In this document: one piece after another, positions 56,057-64,000 of the stretch
How positions within the stretch are numbered: the stretch's first letter is position 1
Layout of the letters: each line of letters starts with the position of its first letter
NCBI GenBank assembly: GCA_015060205.1
Contig: SUYY01000004.1
Coordinates: forward strand, 19,254 to 83,253
Direction: 5' to 3'
Source of the DNA: Bacteroidales bacterium
GTDB taxonomy: Bacteria > Bacteroidota > Bacteroidia > Bacteroidales > UBA932
DNA length: 64,000 nt
Program-made: the position numbers and the translations under genes
The notes under the pieces: generated by a model
Seen by the model: only the letters and a program-made list of their open reading frames with translations
What the model was told of the DNA's origin: nothing
Databases searched by the model: none

Positions 56057-57430
56057 TCATTCTGCCACAGAGGGCAGGTTCATACGGATTCGGCGGCTCT
56101 GAGGATGAAGGCTGTTGCACCTGTTGCCGAGATTCTTCACAAAACCCAGCGGGAGACCCTCATGACATATGAGTACATATCCTTTAGGAGCATCATCCAA
56201 TGTCAGGGCATCCCTGTGAAGATATTTCAACGCGGTCATCCTGTCTACTTCATGACGAGGGAAGGCGTCGTTAGAGAGTCTGATGGAAAGGGCGAGGTCG
56301 GCATCCGGAACCAGGACACTTCCCTTGATGGTTCCCACGGCACATCCGGCAGATATGACATGGAGTCTCTGACGGAGCATCTCCACTTCAGAGGCGAGAT
56401 GCTGCGGGACTGCAGTGACCGTATCTCCTTTGAGGGAGAACTTCATCTTTTGCGAAAAATACGTATCGAGTCCTTGCGGCAGCACCGTTTTCCTGTCTGA
56501 ACGCGCATCGGGTCTCGACAGGCGGGCATCAACGAATTCCACTTCGGCGGTCTTCCTCAACGAAGCACAATATTGTCCTTCACCCTCCACAAAGCCCGGG
56601 ACAAGACTATAGCCGGATTCCGTCTTCAGCACACCTTCCGCTTCCCTGTCGTTCGGGAGGATATCAGCACCGAGATTTTCCGCAATCCATGCCACGTTCC
56701 CGTCGTTTTCATATCTGTTGAACGTACAGGTGGAATATATGAATATGCCGTCTTTTTTGAGCGCAGGCCATACATCTGCAGTTATCCTTCTCTGACGTGC
56801 CTCACACAAGGCTACATTCTCGGCAGACCATTGCGCCTGAGCCTGTTCGTCCTTTCGGAACATTCCTTCGCCCGAACAAGGCACATCGGCAAGGATGATA
56901 TCGAAATATCCTGCAAGAGGACCGAATGCACGCGGATCGTCTGAGGTCACCACCACATTGGGATCTCCCCACAACGCGACATTGTCAGCAAGAACGCCTA
57001 CCCTTGCCTTCATCACCTCGTTTGCAACAAGGATGAAATCATCCCCGCAGAACTCTCTGAGAGATGCCGCAAGATCAGTTGTCTTGCCTCCCGGAGCCGC
57101 ACAAAGATCAAGAACCCTGAGCGGACGGGATAAAGGTCCCTCCATCGCCTCCAATGCGTTCCTGAATACATGTCCCACAAACATGGAGGAGGAATCCTGT
57201 ACATAATATGCTCCTGCATGGAAAAGAGGATCCAATGTGAATACAGGCCTGAATTTCAGAAGCAGGCCGTGTCTGTTCCATGGAACCGGACGTCCCTGAG
57301 GGACAGCACAAGACTTGAAGGGGTTGAGCCTTACGGATACCGAAGGCGGACATTCAAACGCAGAAAAAGCGACAAGGGCATTTTCTGCCCCTATCGCCTC
57401 TTCAAGATATTTCCTGAAATCCTCTTTCAT
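56057..57430 (-). CDS. RsmF/NOL1-NOP2-Sun family rRNA cytosine-C5 methyltransferase
   Basis: GAYYVQDSSSMFVGHVF, VLDLCAAPGGKTTDLA, DVPCSGEGMFRKD, IFIYSTCTFNRYENDGNVAWI. Confidence 0.92.
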   Translation of the reverse strand: MKEDFRKYLEEAIGAENALVAFSAFECPPSVSVRLNPFKSCAVPQGRPVPWNRHGLLLKFRPVFTLDPLFHAGAYYVQDSSSMFVGHVFRNALEAMEGPLSRPLRVLDLCAAPGGKTTDLAASLREFCGDDFILVANEVMKARVGVLADNVALWGDPNVVVTSDDPRAFGPLAGYFDIILADVPCSGEGMFRKDEQAQAQWSAENVALCEARQRRITADVWPALKKDGIFIYSTCTFNRYENDGNVAWIAENLGADILPNDREAEGVLKTESGYSLVPGFVEGEGQYCASLRKTAEVEFVDARLSRPDARSDRKTVLPQGLDTYFSQKMKFSLKGDTVTAVPQHLASEVEMLRQRLHVISAGCAVGTIKGSVLVPDADLALSIRLSNDAFPRHEVDRMTALKYLHRDALTLDDAPKGYVLICHEGLPLGFVKNLGNRCNSLHPQSRRIRMNLPSVAE

Positions 57431-57876
57431 CAGACTTTGATTGAAGACGGATCGAATCCTTCCGGCATACGGCCTTCTGACATATCTACAAGGGCATCGA
57501 CCACCTTGTCAAGCCCCTGCTGAAGTTTCGATCCGAGAATGGTCTTCATCATGAAGTTGAGTTCTGCATCCAGAACAATCCGGAAGTCTGTCTTATATGG
57601 ATCCTGAGCAGGATCGAAGTGCAGCCTGAGGTTGAAATGAAAAGGCGCGCCATCGTCGGCATATTCTATTCTGGAATATGGCGTGCGTGATGTCACCTTC
57701 ACACCGACATTGAAGCCCTGCACATCTGCATGGATGGTATCGAAGTCCGCCGTAACGCCTGCCTTCTTGTCCTCCGGAAGGAACTGCACGAAATTGCGCA
57801 TATCCACGAAAGTCATGTACAGGTCGTAAGGTGGCTTGGACACGATACCCCTCTTGCTTTTTATCTCCACTGCCAT
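57430..57876 (-). CDS. SRPBCC-like (START-fold) protein of unknown function
   Basis: 148 aa with ligand-binding SRPBCC-like pattern; adjacent to pyrE. Confidence 0.6.
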   Translation of the reverse strand: MAVEIKSKRGIVSKPPYDLYMTFVDMRNFVQFLPEDKKAGVTADFDTIHADVQGFNVGVKVTSRTPYSRIEYADDGAPFHFNLRLHFDPAQDPYKTDFRIVLDAELNFMMKTILGSKLQQGLDKVVDALVDMSEGRMPEGFDPSSIKV

Positions 57877-57878
57877 AT

Positions 57879-58517
57879 CTACTCAGTCTGTCCCCATGTC
57901 GAAGGGGATACCCTCCACTCCTTCAGGACCTCGATATCCGATTCCTTTATATATCCGGTCTCATGAGCCACCTCTACCAGAGTGTCATAATTGGAAAGCG
58001 TGGTGAGTTCCACATTGTCATCTTCAAAAGCCTTGCGGGCCTTGTTGAAGTTATATGAGAAGATAGCCACCATTCCCTTTACATCGGCACCGGCCTTGAC
58101 CAGGGCATTCTTTGCTGCAAGGCTGCTCATTCCGGTAGAGATAAGGTCCTCGACGATAACGACCTTTGCGCCCTTATCAAGAAGTCCCTCGATCTGGGAA
58201 CCTGTGCCGTGATCCTTCGGTTTCGGTCTCACATAGCAGAACGGAAGTCCGAGAATATGTGCTACGAGGTAACCGTGAGCGATAGCACCGGTTGCCACTC
58301 CTGCGATGACCTCGACATCCGGATACTTCTTTCTAATGATATCCGCCATCCATGTGCATACATTCTCACGGATTGCAGGATAGGAGAGAATCCTTCTGTT
58401 GTCACAGTAAATAGGTGATTTCCAACCTGAGGCCCAAGTGAAAGGATTTTCGGGTCTTAACATTACAGCCTTGATCTCCATGAGAGACTTGGCAACTGCT
58501 TTCTCAACTGATTCCAT
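57879..58517 (-). CDS. pyrE: Orotate phosphoribosyltransferase
   Basis: PFTWASGWKSPIYCDNRRILSYPAIR, VIAGVATGAIAHGYLVA, VVIVEDLISTGMSS. Confidence 0.96.
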   Translation of the reverse strand: MESVEKAVAKSLMEIKAVMLRPENPFTWASGWKSPIYCDNRRILSYPAIRENVCTWMADIIRKKYPDVEVIAGVATGAIAHGYLVAHILGLPFCYVRPKPKDHGTGSQIEGLLDKGAKVVIVEDLISTGMSSLAAKNALVKAGADVKGMVAIFSYNFNKARKAFEDDNVELTTLSNYDTLVEVAHETGYIKESDIEVLKEWRVSPSTWGQTE

Positions 58518-58542
58518 ATTATAAAGTTTAATTGTTTCTGAC

Positions 58543-58592
58543 TATATTTGCAGCGCACTTAATGTGCCACAGACGCACATTATGCAAAGTTA
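58543..58592. promoter_or_regulatory. Divergent -7 elements facing each other (+ TATATTTG 58543-58550; - TAACTTTG 58585-58592) with a central 8-bp dyad
   Basis: Exact TAnnTTTG matches on both strands; TAATGTGC (58560-58567) N7 GCACATTA (58575-58582) between them. Confidence 0.55.
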
Positions 58593-58610
58593 ATAAAAAT
58601 AAAGCATAAA

Positions 58611-59069
58611 ATGAGCAAATATTTGGAAGTAAACGCCGGAGGAGGGCTTGTAACCAACAGCAGAGGAGAATTTCTGCTGATAAGGAGAAGCGGACTATGG
58701 GATCTTCCCAAAGGTCATCAGGACCCGGGCGAACCTATCCTGACCACAGCATTGAGGGAAGTGGAGGAAGAGACCGGAATCAAGGGACTGGTACCGGGAC
58801 GTTTTCTCTGCGTTACCGACCATACATATCAAAGAGATGAAAAATGGTATCTGAAGCACACATGGTGGTACAGCATGACATGCATCGAAGAGAGCGTTCC
58901 TGTTCCTCAGACGGACGAAGACATCACGGAAGTGAAGTGGGTTGAAGCGGACCGGATAGGTGAATATCTCCGGCAGACCTACCCCACAATAGTCGAAGTA
59001 TTCAGAAGTTACGGACTTTCTGAAAAAATTCTACCAAGTGTGAAACAAAATCCTGAAAATTTCGTATAA
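58611..59069 (+). CDS. NUDIX hydrolase
   Basis: GLWDLPKGHQDPGEPILTTALREVEEETGI Nudix box. Confidence 0.92.
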   Translation: MSKYLEVNAGGGLVTNSRGEFLLIRRSGLWDLPKGHQDPGEPILTTALREVEEETGIKGLVPGRFLCVTDHTYQRDEKWYLKHTWWYSMTCIEESVPVPQTDEDITEVKWVEADRIGEYLRQTYPTIVEVFRSYGLSEKILPSVKQNPENFV

Positions 59070-59107
59070 TGTAATGTATTTTGCAGTGTTAACACATTTT
59101 ATAATAT

Positions 59108-60157
59108 ATGAAACTTTCACAATTCCAGTTTGCGCTTCCCGCTGAAAGGATCGCAACAGAGCCGCCGAGATGGCGCGACGAATGTAAACTCATGGTCCTG
59201 AACAAGAAGACAGGAGAAATCGAACACAAACTCTTCAAGAACATCATAGAGTACTTCGGAAAGGGTGACACATTTGTACTTAACGACACCAAGGTCTTCC
59301 CTGCACGTCTCTATGGAAACAAGGAGAAGACAGGCGCTGACATCGAGGTATTCCTCCTGAGGGAACTGAACAGAGAGCAGAGATTATGGGACGTGATAGT
59401 AGATCCCGCAAGAAAGATCCGCATAGGCAACAAACTCTATTTCGGAGATGACGACAGTCTGGTGGCAGAAGTGATCGACAACACGACATCAAGAGGAAGA
59501 ACCCTGCGTTTCCTTTATGACGGAAGTTATGAGGAATTCAAGGAGACACTGTTCAGTCATGGCCAGACCCCGGTTCCGGACTGGGTCAAGAAGGAGGTGA
59601 CACCGGAAGACGCAGAAAATTTCCAGACGATATTCGCACAGCACGAAGGAGCCGTTTCAGCACCTGCTGCAGGCTTGCATTTCAGCAGGGAACTGTTCAA
59701 CAGGATGATCCTGAAGGACATCAACAAGGCATTCATAACCCTCCACATGGGTATCGGCCATTTCCGCGAAGTGGATGTGGAAGACCTTTCCAAGCACAAG
59801 ATGGACTCAGAGAGACTCATCATAACTCCTGAGACCGCAGAAATGATCAACCAGACCAAGAAGAGAGGCAACAAGGTTCTTGCAGTCGGCATCACCACCA
59901 TCAGAGGTCTTGAAACCTATGTCACCACCAACGACGAGGTCAATCCGTACGACGGCTGGACGAACAAGTTCATCTTCCCGCCTTACCGTTTCGCCGTTCC
60001 GGATGCGATAGTATCCAACTTCCACCGTCCAGGCTCGACAATGCTCATGTCTGTAGCGGCATTCGGAGGATATGAGAATGTGATGAAGGCTTATAAGACC
60101 GCCCTTGAGATGGACTACAAGTTCGGACCTTACGGCGACGCCCTTCTTATCATCTGA
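59108..60157 (+). CDS. queA: S-adenosylmethionine:tRNA ribosyltransferase-isomerase
   Basis: [57 protein letters not shown]. Confidence 0.96.
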   Translation: MKLSQFQFALPAERIATEPPRWRDECKLMVLNKKTGEIEHKLFKNIIEYFGKGDTFVLNDTKVFPARLYGNKEKTGADIEVFLLRELNREQRLWDVIVDPARKIRIGNKLYFGDDDSLVAEVIDNTTSRGRTLRFLYDGSYEEFKETLFSHGQTPVPDWVKKEVTPEDAENFQTIFAQHEGAVSAPAAGLHFSRELFNRMILKDINKAFITLHMGIGHFREVDVEDLSKHKMDSERLIITPETAEMINQTKKRGNKVLAVGITTIRGLETYVTTNDEVNPYDGWTNKFIFPPYRFAVPDAIVSNFHRPGSTMLMSVAAFGGYENVMKAYKTALEMDYKFGPYGDALLII

Positions 60158-60223
60158 TAAAAACACATAAAAAAGAGAAAAAAGCATAAGAAAAAGAAAA
60201 AATCTTATGCCTGACATACAGGA

Positions 60224-60262
60224 CCTGCTTTCAGATATGGTTTGAAAGCAGGTTTTGTCTTT
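60224..60262 (+). terminator. Intrinsic terminator between queA and dprA
   Basis: CCTGCTTTCA (60224-60233) / TGAAAGCAGG (60243-60252) then TTTTGTCTTT; a second stem GCATAAG / CTTATGC lies at 60184-60210. Confidence 0.8.
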
Positions 60263-60272
60263 ACTTTGAGGC

Positions 60273-61433
60273 ATGGAAAACATGGAAGAAAAAGCATGCC
60301 TGTGTGCATTGAACCGCATTTTCGGATTCAAGCCGAAGATTGCTCTGGCTCTATTGGAGAATATCGGCGGCGCAAGTGAAATATTCAGGATTTCAAGCAA
60401 GGACCTGGAACTGATGACAGGTCCCCACTTCAGGTACAAGGAACTTCTGACACGGGATGCCGTTGACCGTGCCGCAGAAGAACTGTTAGATCTCGAAGGG
60501 ATGGGCATCAGGTTCTGCGGATACACCGAGGCTTGTTATCCGGCCATCCTGAAGGAATGCGAAGACGCCCCGGTCGGTCTGTATGTAAGGTCCTCAACTC
60601 CTCCCGAGGACTTATGGAAGTGCGGGATAGGCGTCGTGGGAACCAGGGACATCTCCCCATATGGCAGGGAATGGTGTTCCAGGATAGTCAAAGGGTTCTC
60701 CGGCTCATCGGAGAAGCCTGTTGTCATAAGCGGACTCGCTCTTGGAACCGACATCATAGCACATCGGACCGCACTTGAGGCAGGACTTCCCACAATCGGA
60801 GTGATGGCCACAGGTCCGGAATCGATATACCCGTACAGGAACAGGGAAACTGCGGAGAGGATGGTACACACCCCGGGGTGCGCCCTTGTGACGGACTACC
60901 CTCCGGGGACAGCGCCTCTGGCAATCCATTTCCTCAGAAGAAACCGGATAATTGCAGGACTGAGCAGGGCCGTGGTCCTGATAGAATCGAAGATAAAGGG
61001 CGGAGGAATGACCACCTGCCGCCTCGCATACTCATACAACAGGGATGTACTGGCTCTTCCGGGAAGAATTGATGACCTGCGTTCCCAAGGATGCAATCTG
61101 CTGATATCTCAAAAGATAGCAGAGCCATTCACTTCTTCGGAATCCCTGCTGGAAAGCATGGGCATGAAAGGGTCCGGCCGGGAAACCGGACCTTCATGGA
61201 GGGAAAGGCTCATAGGAGTCTTCGGCAGCACATTGCACGAAGAAAGCATACAGTCTATGCTTGGAATCCTCTCGGTCATTGAAAGAAACCGGGGCATCAC
61301 CATTGAAGAACTTGGACTGAAGACCGGCGAAGGATACGCAAGAGTGGCTGAAACGGCAGGAATGCTGGAAATCGAAGGGTTTATAAGCATAGACCTGCTC
61401 CAAAGATGTAGCATTAATTATAAAAATGCTTAA
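60273..61433 (+). CDS. dprA: DNA-processing protein DprA
   Basis: GIGVVGTRDISPYGREW, VISGLALGTDIIAHRTAL, FLRRNRIIAGLSRAVVLIES, DVLALPGRI. Confidence 0.95.
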   Translation: MENMEEKACLCALNRIFGFKPKIALALLENIGGASEIFRISSKDLELMTGPHFRYKELLTRDAVDRAAEELLDLEGMGIRFCGYTEACYPAILKECEDAPVGLYVRSSTPPEDLWKCGIGVVGTRDISPYGREWCSRIVKGFSGSSEKPVVISGLALGTDIIAHRTALEAGLPTIGVMATGPESIYPYRNRETAERMVHTPGCALVTDYPPGTAPLAIHFLRRNRIIAGLSRAVVLIESKIKGGGMTTCRLAYSYNRDVLALPGRIDDLRSQGCNLLISQKIAEPFTSSESLLESMGMKGSGRETGPSWRERLIGVFGSTLHEESIQSMLGILSVIERNRGITIEELGLKTGEGYARVAETAGMLEIEGFISIDLLQRCSINYKNA

Positions 61434-61444
61434 ATTTGCAGTCT

Positions 61445-62212
61445 ATGCGCTATATCGACACACACTCACATCTTTACGATGAGGCATTCGTCCAGGAAGA
61501 AGATGCCGCCGTCGAAAGGGCCGTTGCCTCCGGGGTCGACAGAATCATCCTCCCGGACATAGACTCCCAGTCCAGACAAGCGATGTTTGACCTCGCAGAC
61601 AGGCATCCGGGCACTCTTTTCCCCTGCCTTGGACTTCATCCGACATCCGTTGACGGAAATTGGGAGGAAGAAATGGAGAAGATGACGGACTTCAGAGACA
61701 GGAGCATAGTGGCGATCGGTGAAATCGGCATCGACTGCTACTGGTCCAAGGAATTCCTCGAGCAGCAGAAGGAGGCTTTCAGAAGGCAACTGGCCATCGC
61801 GCACGAGCGAGACCTCCCTGTCATAATACACTCGAGAGATGCATCGGCAGTCATTCTGGAAGTTCTCAAGGAATGTCGGCATCTGGACCTGAGAGGCACA
61901 TTCCACGCATTCAGCGGGAGCATCGAGACCTACAGGGAGATTTCAAGACTCGGAGACTGGTATATCGGCATCGGCGGTGTGCTGACCTACAAGAAGGCAT
62001 CAATTGCAGAGACAGTAAAGGAAATTCCTCTCGAAAGAATCATTCTGGAAACCGACTCTCCATACCTTACCCCGGTTCCTTTCAGAGGGAAACGCAACGA
62101 GAGCGCATATATACCGCACATAGCCTCGCGTCTGTCCGAACTGACAGGTGTCGACCTCGTCACAATAGCGGCGCAAACCACTCAGAACGCAGAGAAACTT
62201 TTCGGAATATGA
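61445..62212 (+). CDS. TatD family metal-dependent hydrolase
   Basis: MRYIDTHSHLYDEAF, GEIGIDCYWSKE, VIIHSRDA, GTFHAFSGS, LETDSPYLTPVPFRGKRNES. Confidence 0.94.
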   Translation: MRYIDTHSHLYDEAFVQEEDAAVERAVASGVDRIILPDIDSQSRQAMFDLADRHPGTLFPCLGLHPTSVDGNWEEEMEKMTDFRDRSIVAIGEIGIDCYWSKEFLEQQKEAFRRQLAIAHERDLPVIIHSRDASAVILEVLKECRHLDLRGTFHAFSGSIETYREISRLGDWYIGIGGVLTYKKASIAETVKEIPLERIILETDSPYLTPVPFRGKRNESAYIPHIASRLSELTGVDLVTIAAQTTQNAEKLFGI

Positions 62213-63255
62213 TACACAACCGGGAAAAATCATCCATCCTCCTCATCTACACCGGAGGTACGATAGGCATGAAGGAAGACCCATCCATCCAGGCCTTGAG
62301 ACCGTTTGACTTCAGTCAGATACTTGAGGAAGTGCCGGAACTGGGCAAATTCGCCTACAAGATAGATTCCTACACATTTGACCCCCTCATCGATTCATCA
62401 GACGTGGATCCCCTCAACTGGGTGACTCTGGCAAGCCTGATAGAAGAAAGATATGACGGATATGACGGCTTCGTCATCCTTCACGGAACCGACACCATGG
62501 CATATTCCGCCTCGGCCCTGAGTTTCATGATAGAGGGACTTACCAAGCCGGTGATATTCACCGGAAGCCAACTTCCCATAGGAGTTCCAAGGACCGACGG
62601 CAAGGAAAACCTCATCTCGGCTGTCGAGATCGCGGCTTCCAAAGATGCAGACGGTCACGCTACAGTCCCCGAAGTCTGCATCTGCTTTGACAATGTCCTG
62701 ATGAGGGGAAACAGGACCACCAAGATAAACTCCGACAATTTCAGGGCGTTCAGGTCACCGAATCTCCCACCGCTTGCCGAAGCAGGCATCAGCATCAGAT
62801 ATAACAGCGCATTGGTGATAAAGCCGGAAGACTGGGACAGGAAACCCGTTTTCCACAAGAGCCTCGACACCAGGGTGTCGATACTGAAAATCCATCCCGG
62901 AATCACTCCACAGGTGGCAAGAGCGATACTTTGCGGAGAAGAAAGCCGCGCTGTCATCATGGAGACTTATGGAGCAGGAAACGCGCCGTCAAGAGGCTGG
63001 TTTCTGGACCTTGTCCGGGAAGCCTCCCGAAAGGGCAAGATACTGGTAAACGTGACACAGTGCCTTGCAGGAAGCGTGAATATGGACATATATGCTACTG
63101 GAAAGAGTCTTAAGGAATTAGGGGTAATAAACGCCTACGACAGCACAACGGAAAGCGCTCTTGGAAAACTGTTTTATCTGATGGGACTTAATGCTGAAGA
63201 CGAGGATGTAAAGCGTATGCTGTGCAACAATTTAAGGGGAGAAATATCAAAATAA
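62209..63255 (+). CDS. Type I L-asparaginase
   Basis: MIHNREKSSILLIYTGGTIGM, GFVILHGTDTMAYSASAL, TGSQLPIG; start 62209 overlaps the TatD stop (ATGA). Confidence 0.93.
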   Translation: MIHNREKSSILLIYTGGTIGMKEDPSIQALRPFDFSQILEEVPELGKFAYKIDSYTFDPLIDSSDVDPLNWVTLASLIEERYDGYDGFVILHGTDTMAYSASALSFMIEGLTKPVIFTGSQLPIGVPRTDGKENLISAVEIAASKDADGHATVPEVCICFDNVLMRGNRTTKINSDNFRAFRSPNLPPLAEAGISIRYNSALVIKPEDWDRKPVFHKSLDTRVSILKIHPGITPQVARAILCGEESRAVIMETYGAGNAPSRGWFLDLVREASRKGKILVNVTQCLAGSVNMDIYATGKSLKELGVINAYDSTTESALGKLFYLMGLNAEDEDVKRMLCNNLRGEISK

Positions 63256-63351
63256 GTATTGCCGATTGAAATTTAATTGCTAAATTGCACCGAATTTTGA
63301 GTAAACATACAAATCTATAACTTTAATTAATCAAAACACACAAAAACAATT

Positions 63352-64000
63352 ATGAAAAAAATTTTCATGTTTTTGGCAGTAATGGGCGTTATGGCCATTT
63401 CTGCACAGAATGCAGCGGCTCAGGACGCTCCTGCTGCTGAACCAACAGCAACTGAGGTTGCAGCACCTGCTACTGAGGAAGTTCTTCCAGAGGAAGTTCC
63501 TATGCATCAGGCACTCAAAACTAAGTTCATCGAGGGTGGTGCAGGCTTCATGGCACTCGTTATCGCATGTCTTATCCTCGGTCTCGCACTTTGTATCGAG
63601 CGTATCCTTTATCTTGCTCTTTCAAAGACAAACACAAAGAGCCTTCTCGCAAAGATCGAGGCTGCTCTCGCAAACAAGGACCTCGCTGCTGCAACAGACG
63701 TATGCCGCAACACCCGTGGCCCTGTAGCATCAATCTTCACTCAGGCTCTCCTTCGTCTTGCTGACGGTCAGACTCTTGAGGAAGTTGAGAAGTCAGTTGT
63801 TTCTTACGGTGGTGTTGAGTCAAGCAAGATGGAGCAGAACCTTTCATGGATCTCTCTCTTCATCGCTATCGCTCCTTCACTCGGATTCTTGGGAACAGTT
63901 ATCGGTATGATCCAGGCATTCGACGCCATCATGGTTGCAGGTGACATGTCTCCAGCAGTCGTTGCAGGTGGTATGAAGGTCGCTTTGATCACTACTGTGG
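63352..64000 (+). CDS. exbB: MotA/TolQ/ExbB-family proton channel protein, truncated by window end
   Basis: ATG at 63352 (MKKIFMFLAVMGVMAISAQNAAAQ...); FIEGGAGFMALVIACLILGLALCIERI, SLFIAIAPSLGFLGTVIGMIQAFDAI; open to the window end. Confidence 0.88.
   Translation, partial: MKKIFMFLAVMGVMAISAQNAAAQDAPAAEPTATEVAAPATEEVLPEEVPMHQALKTKFIEGGAGFMALVIACLILGLALCIERILYLALSKTNTKSLLAKIEAALANKDLAAATDVCRNTRGPVASIFTQALLRLADGQTLEEVEKSVVSYGGVESSKMEQNLSWISLFIAIAPSLGFLGTVIGMIQAFDAIMVAGDMSPAVVAGGMKVALITTV

Noticed and set aside
61873-62208. N-terminal extension of the asparaginase ORF over tatD
   Set aside because: Out-of-frame reading of tatD; the true start is ATG 62209 overlapping the tatD stop.

Overview
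The window looks like Bacteroidota (Bacteroidales-type) chromosome, judged from SusC/SusD, DUF6029/Omp28-like proteins and repeated TTG-N19/20-TAnnTTTG promoters. No tRNA/rRNA gene, transposase, integrase or CRISPR array is visible. Main blocks: (1) tpiA, then an M49-like peptidase. (2) A minus-strand histidine operon hisG-hisD-hisC/B-hisH-hisA-hisF-hisIE, preceded by a promoter, a 19-aa leader ORF with four consecutive His codons and a perfect intrinsic terminator, i.e. a textbook-style attenuator. HisC is fused to the HisB dehydratase and no histidinol phosphatase is present. (3) rpiB, and a TTG-start truB carrying an in-frame 111-bp palindromic insertion with 27-bp perfect arms. (4) A MATE transporter followed by an 11-unit two-letter repeat array. 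(5) About 24.5 kb of minus-strand envelope genes in two units: TlpA, two DUF6029 barrels, large modular lipoproteins, three CxxC Omp28-like lipoproteins, an S41 peptidase and SusC/SusD. A satellite pair (large lipoprotein plus a fourth Omp28-like protein) lies at 40-44 kb. (6) Housekeeping genes: folP, tmk, MauE/DoxX-like, purB, ftsB-like, nucleotidyltransferases, an AmgK-like kinase fused to a RapZ C-terminal domain, putative porin, lytic transglycosylase, FtsX-type permease, TPR protein, rRNA methyltransferase, pyrE, NUDIX, queA, dprA, tatD, asparaginase and a partial exbB. The best candidates for undescribed biology are the his attenuator, the palindromic coding insertion in truB, the A/B repeat array with related GATGAC-type repeats, and the redox/surface lipoprotein operon. 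All product calls come from reading the translations; no database search was possible.
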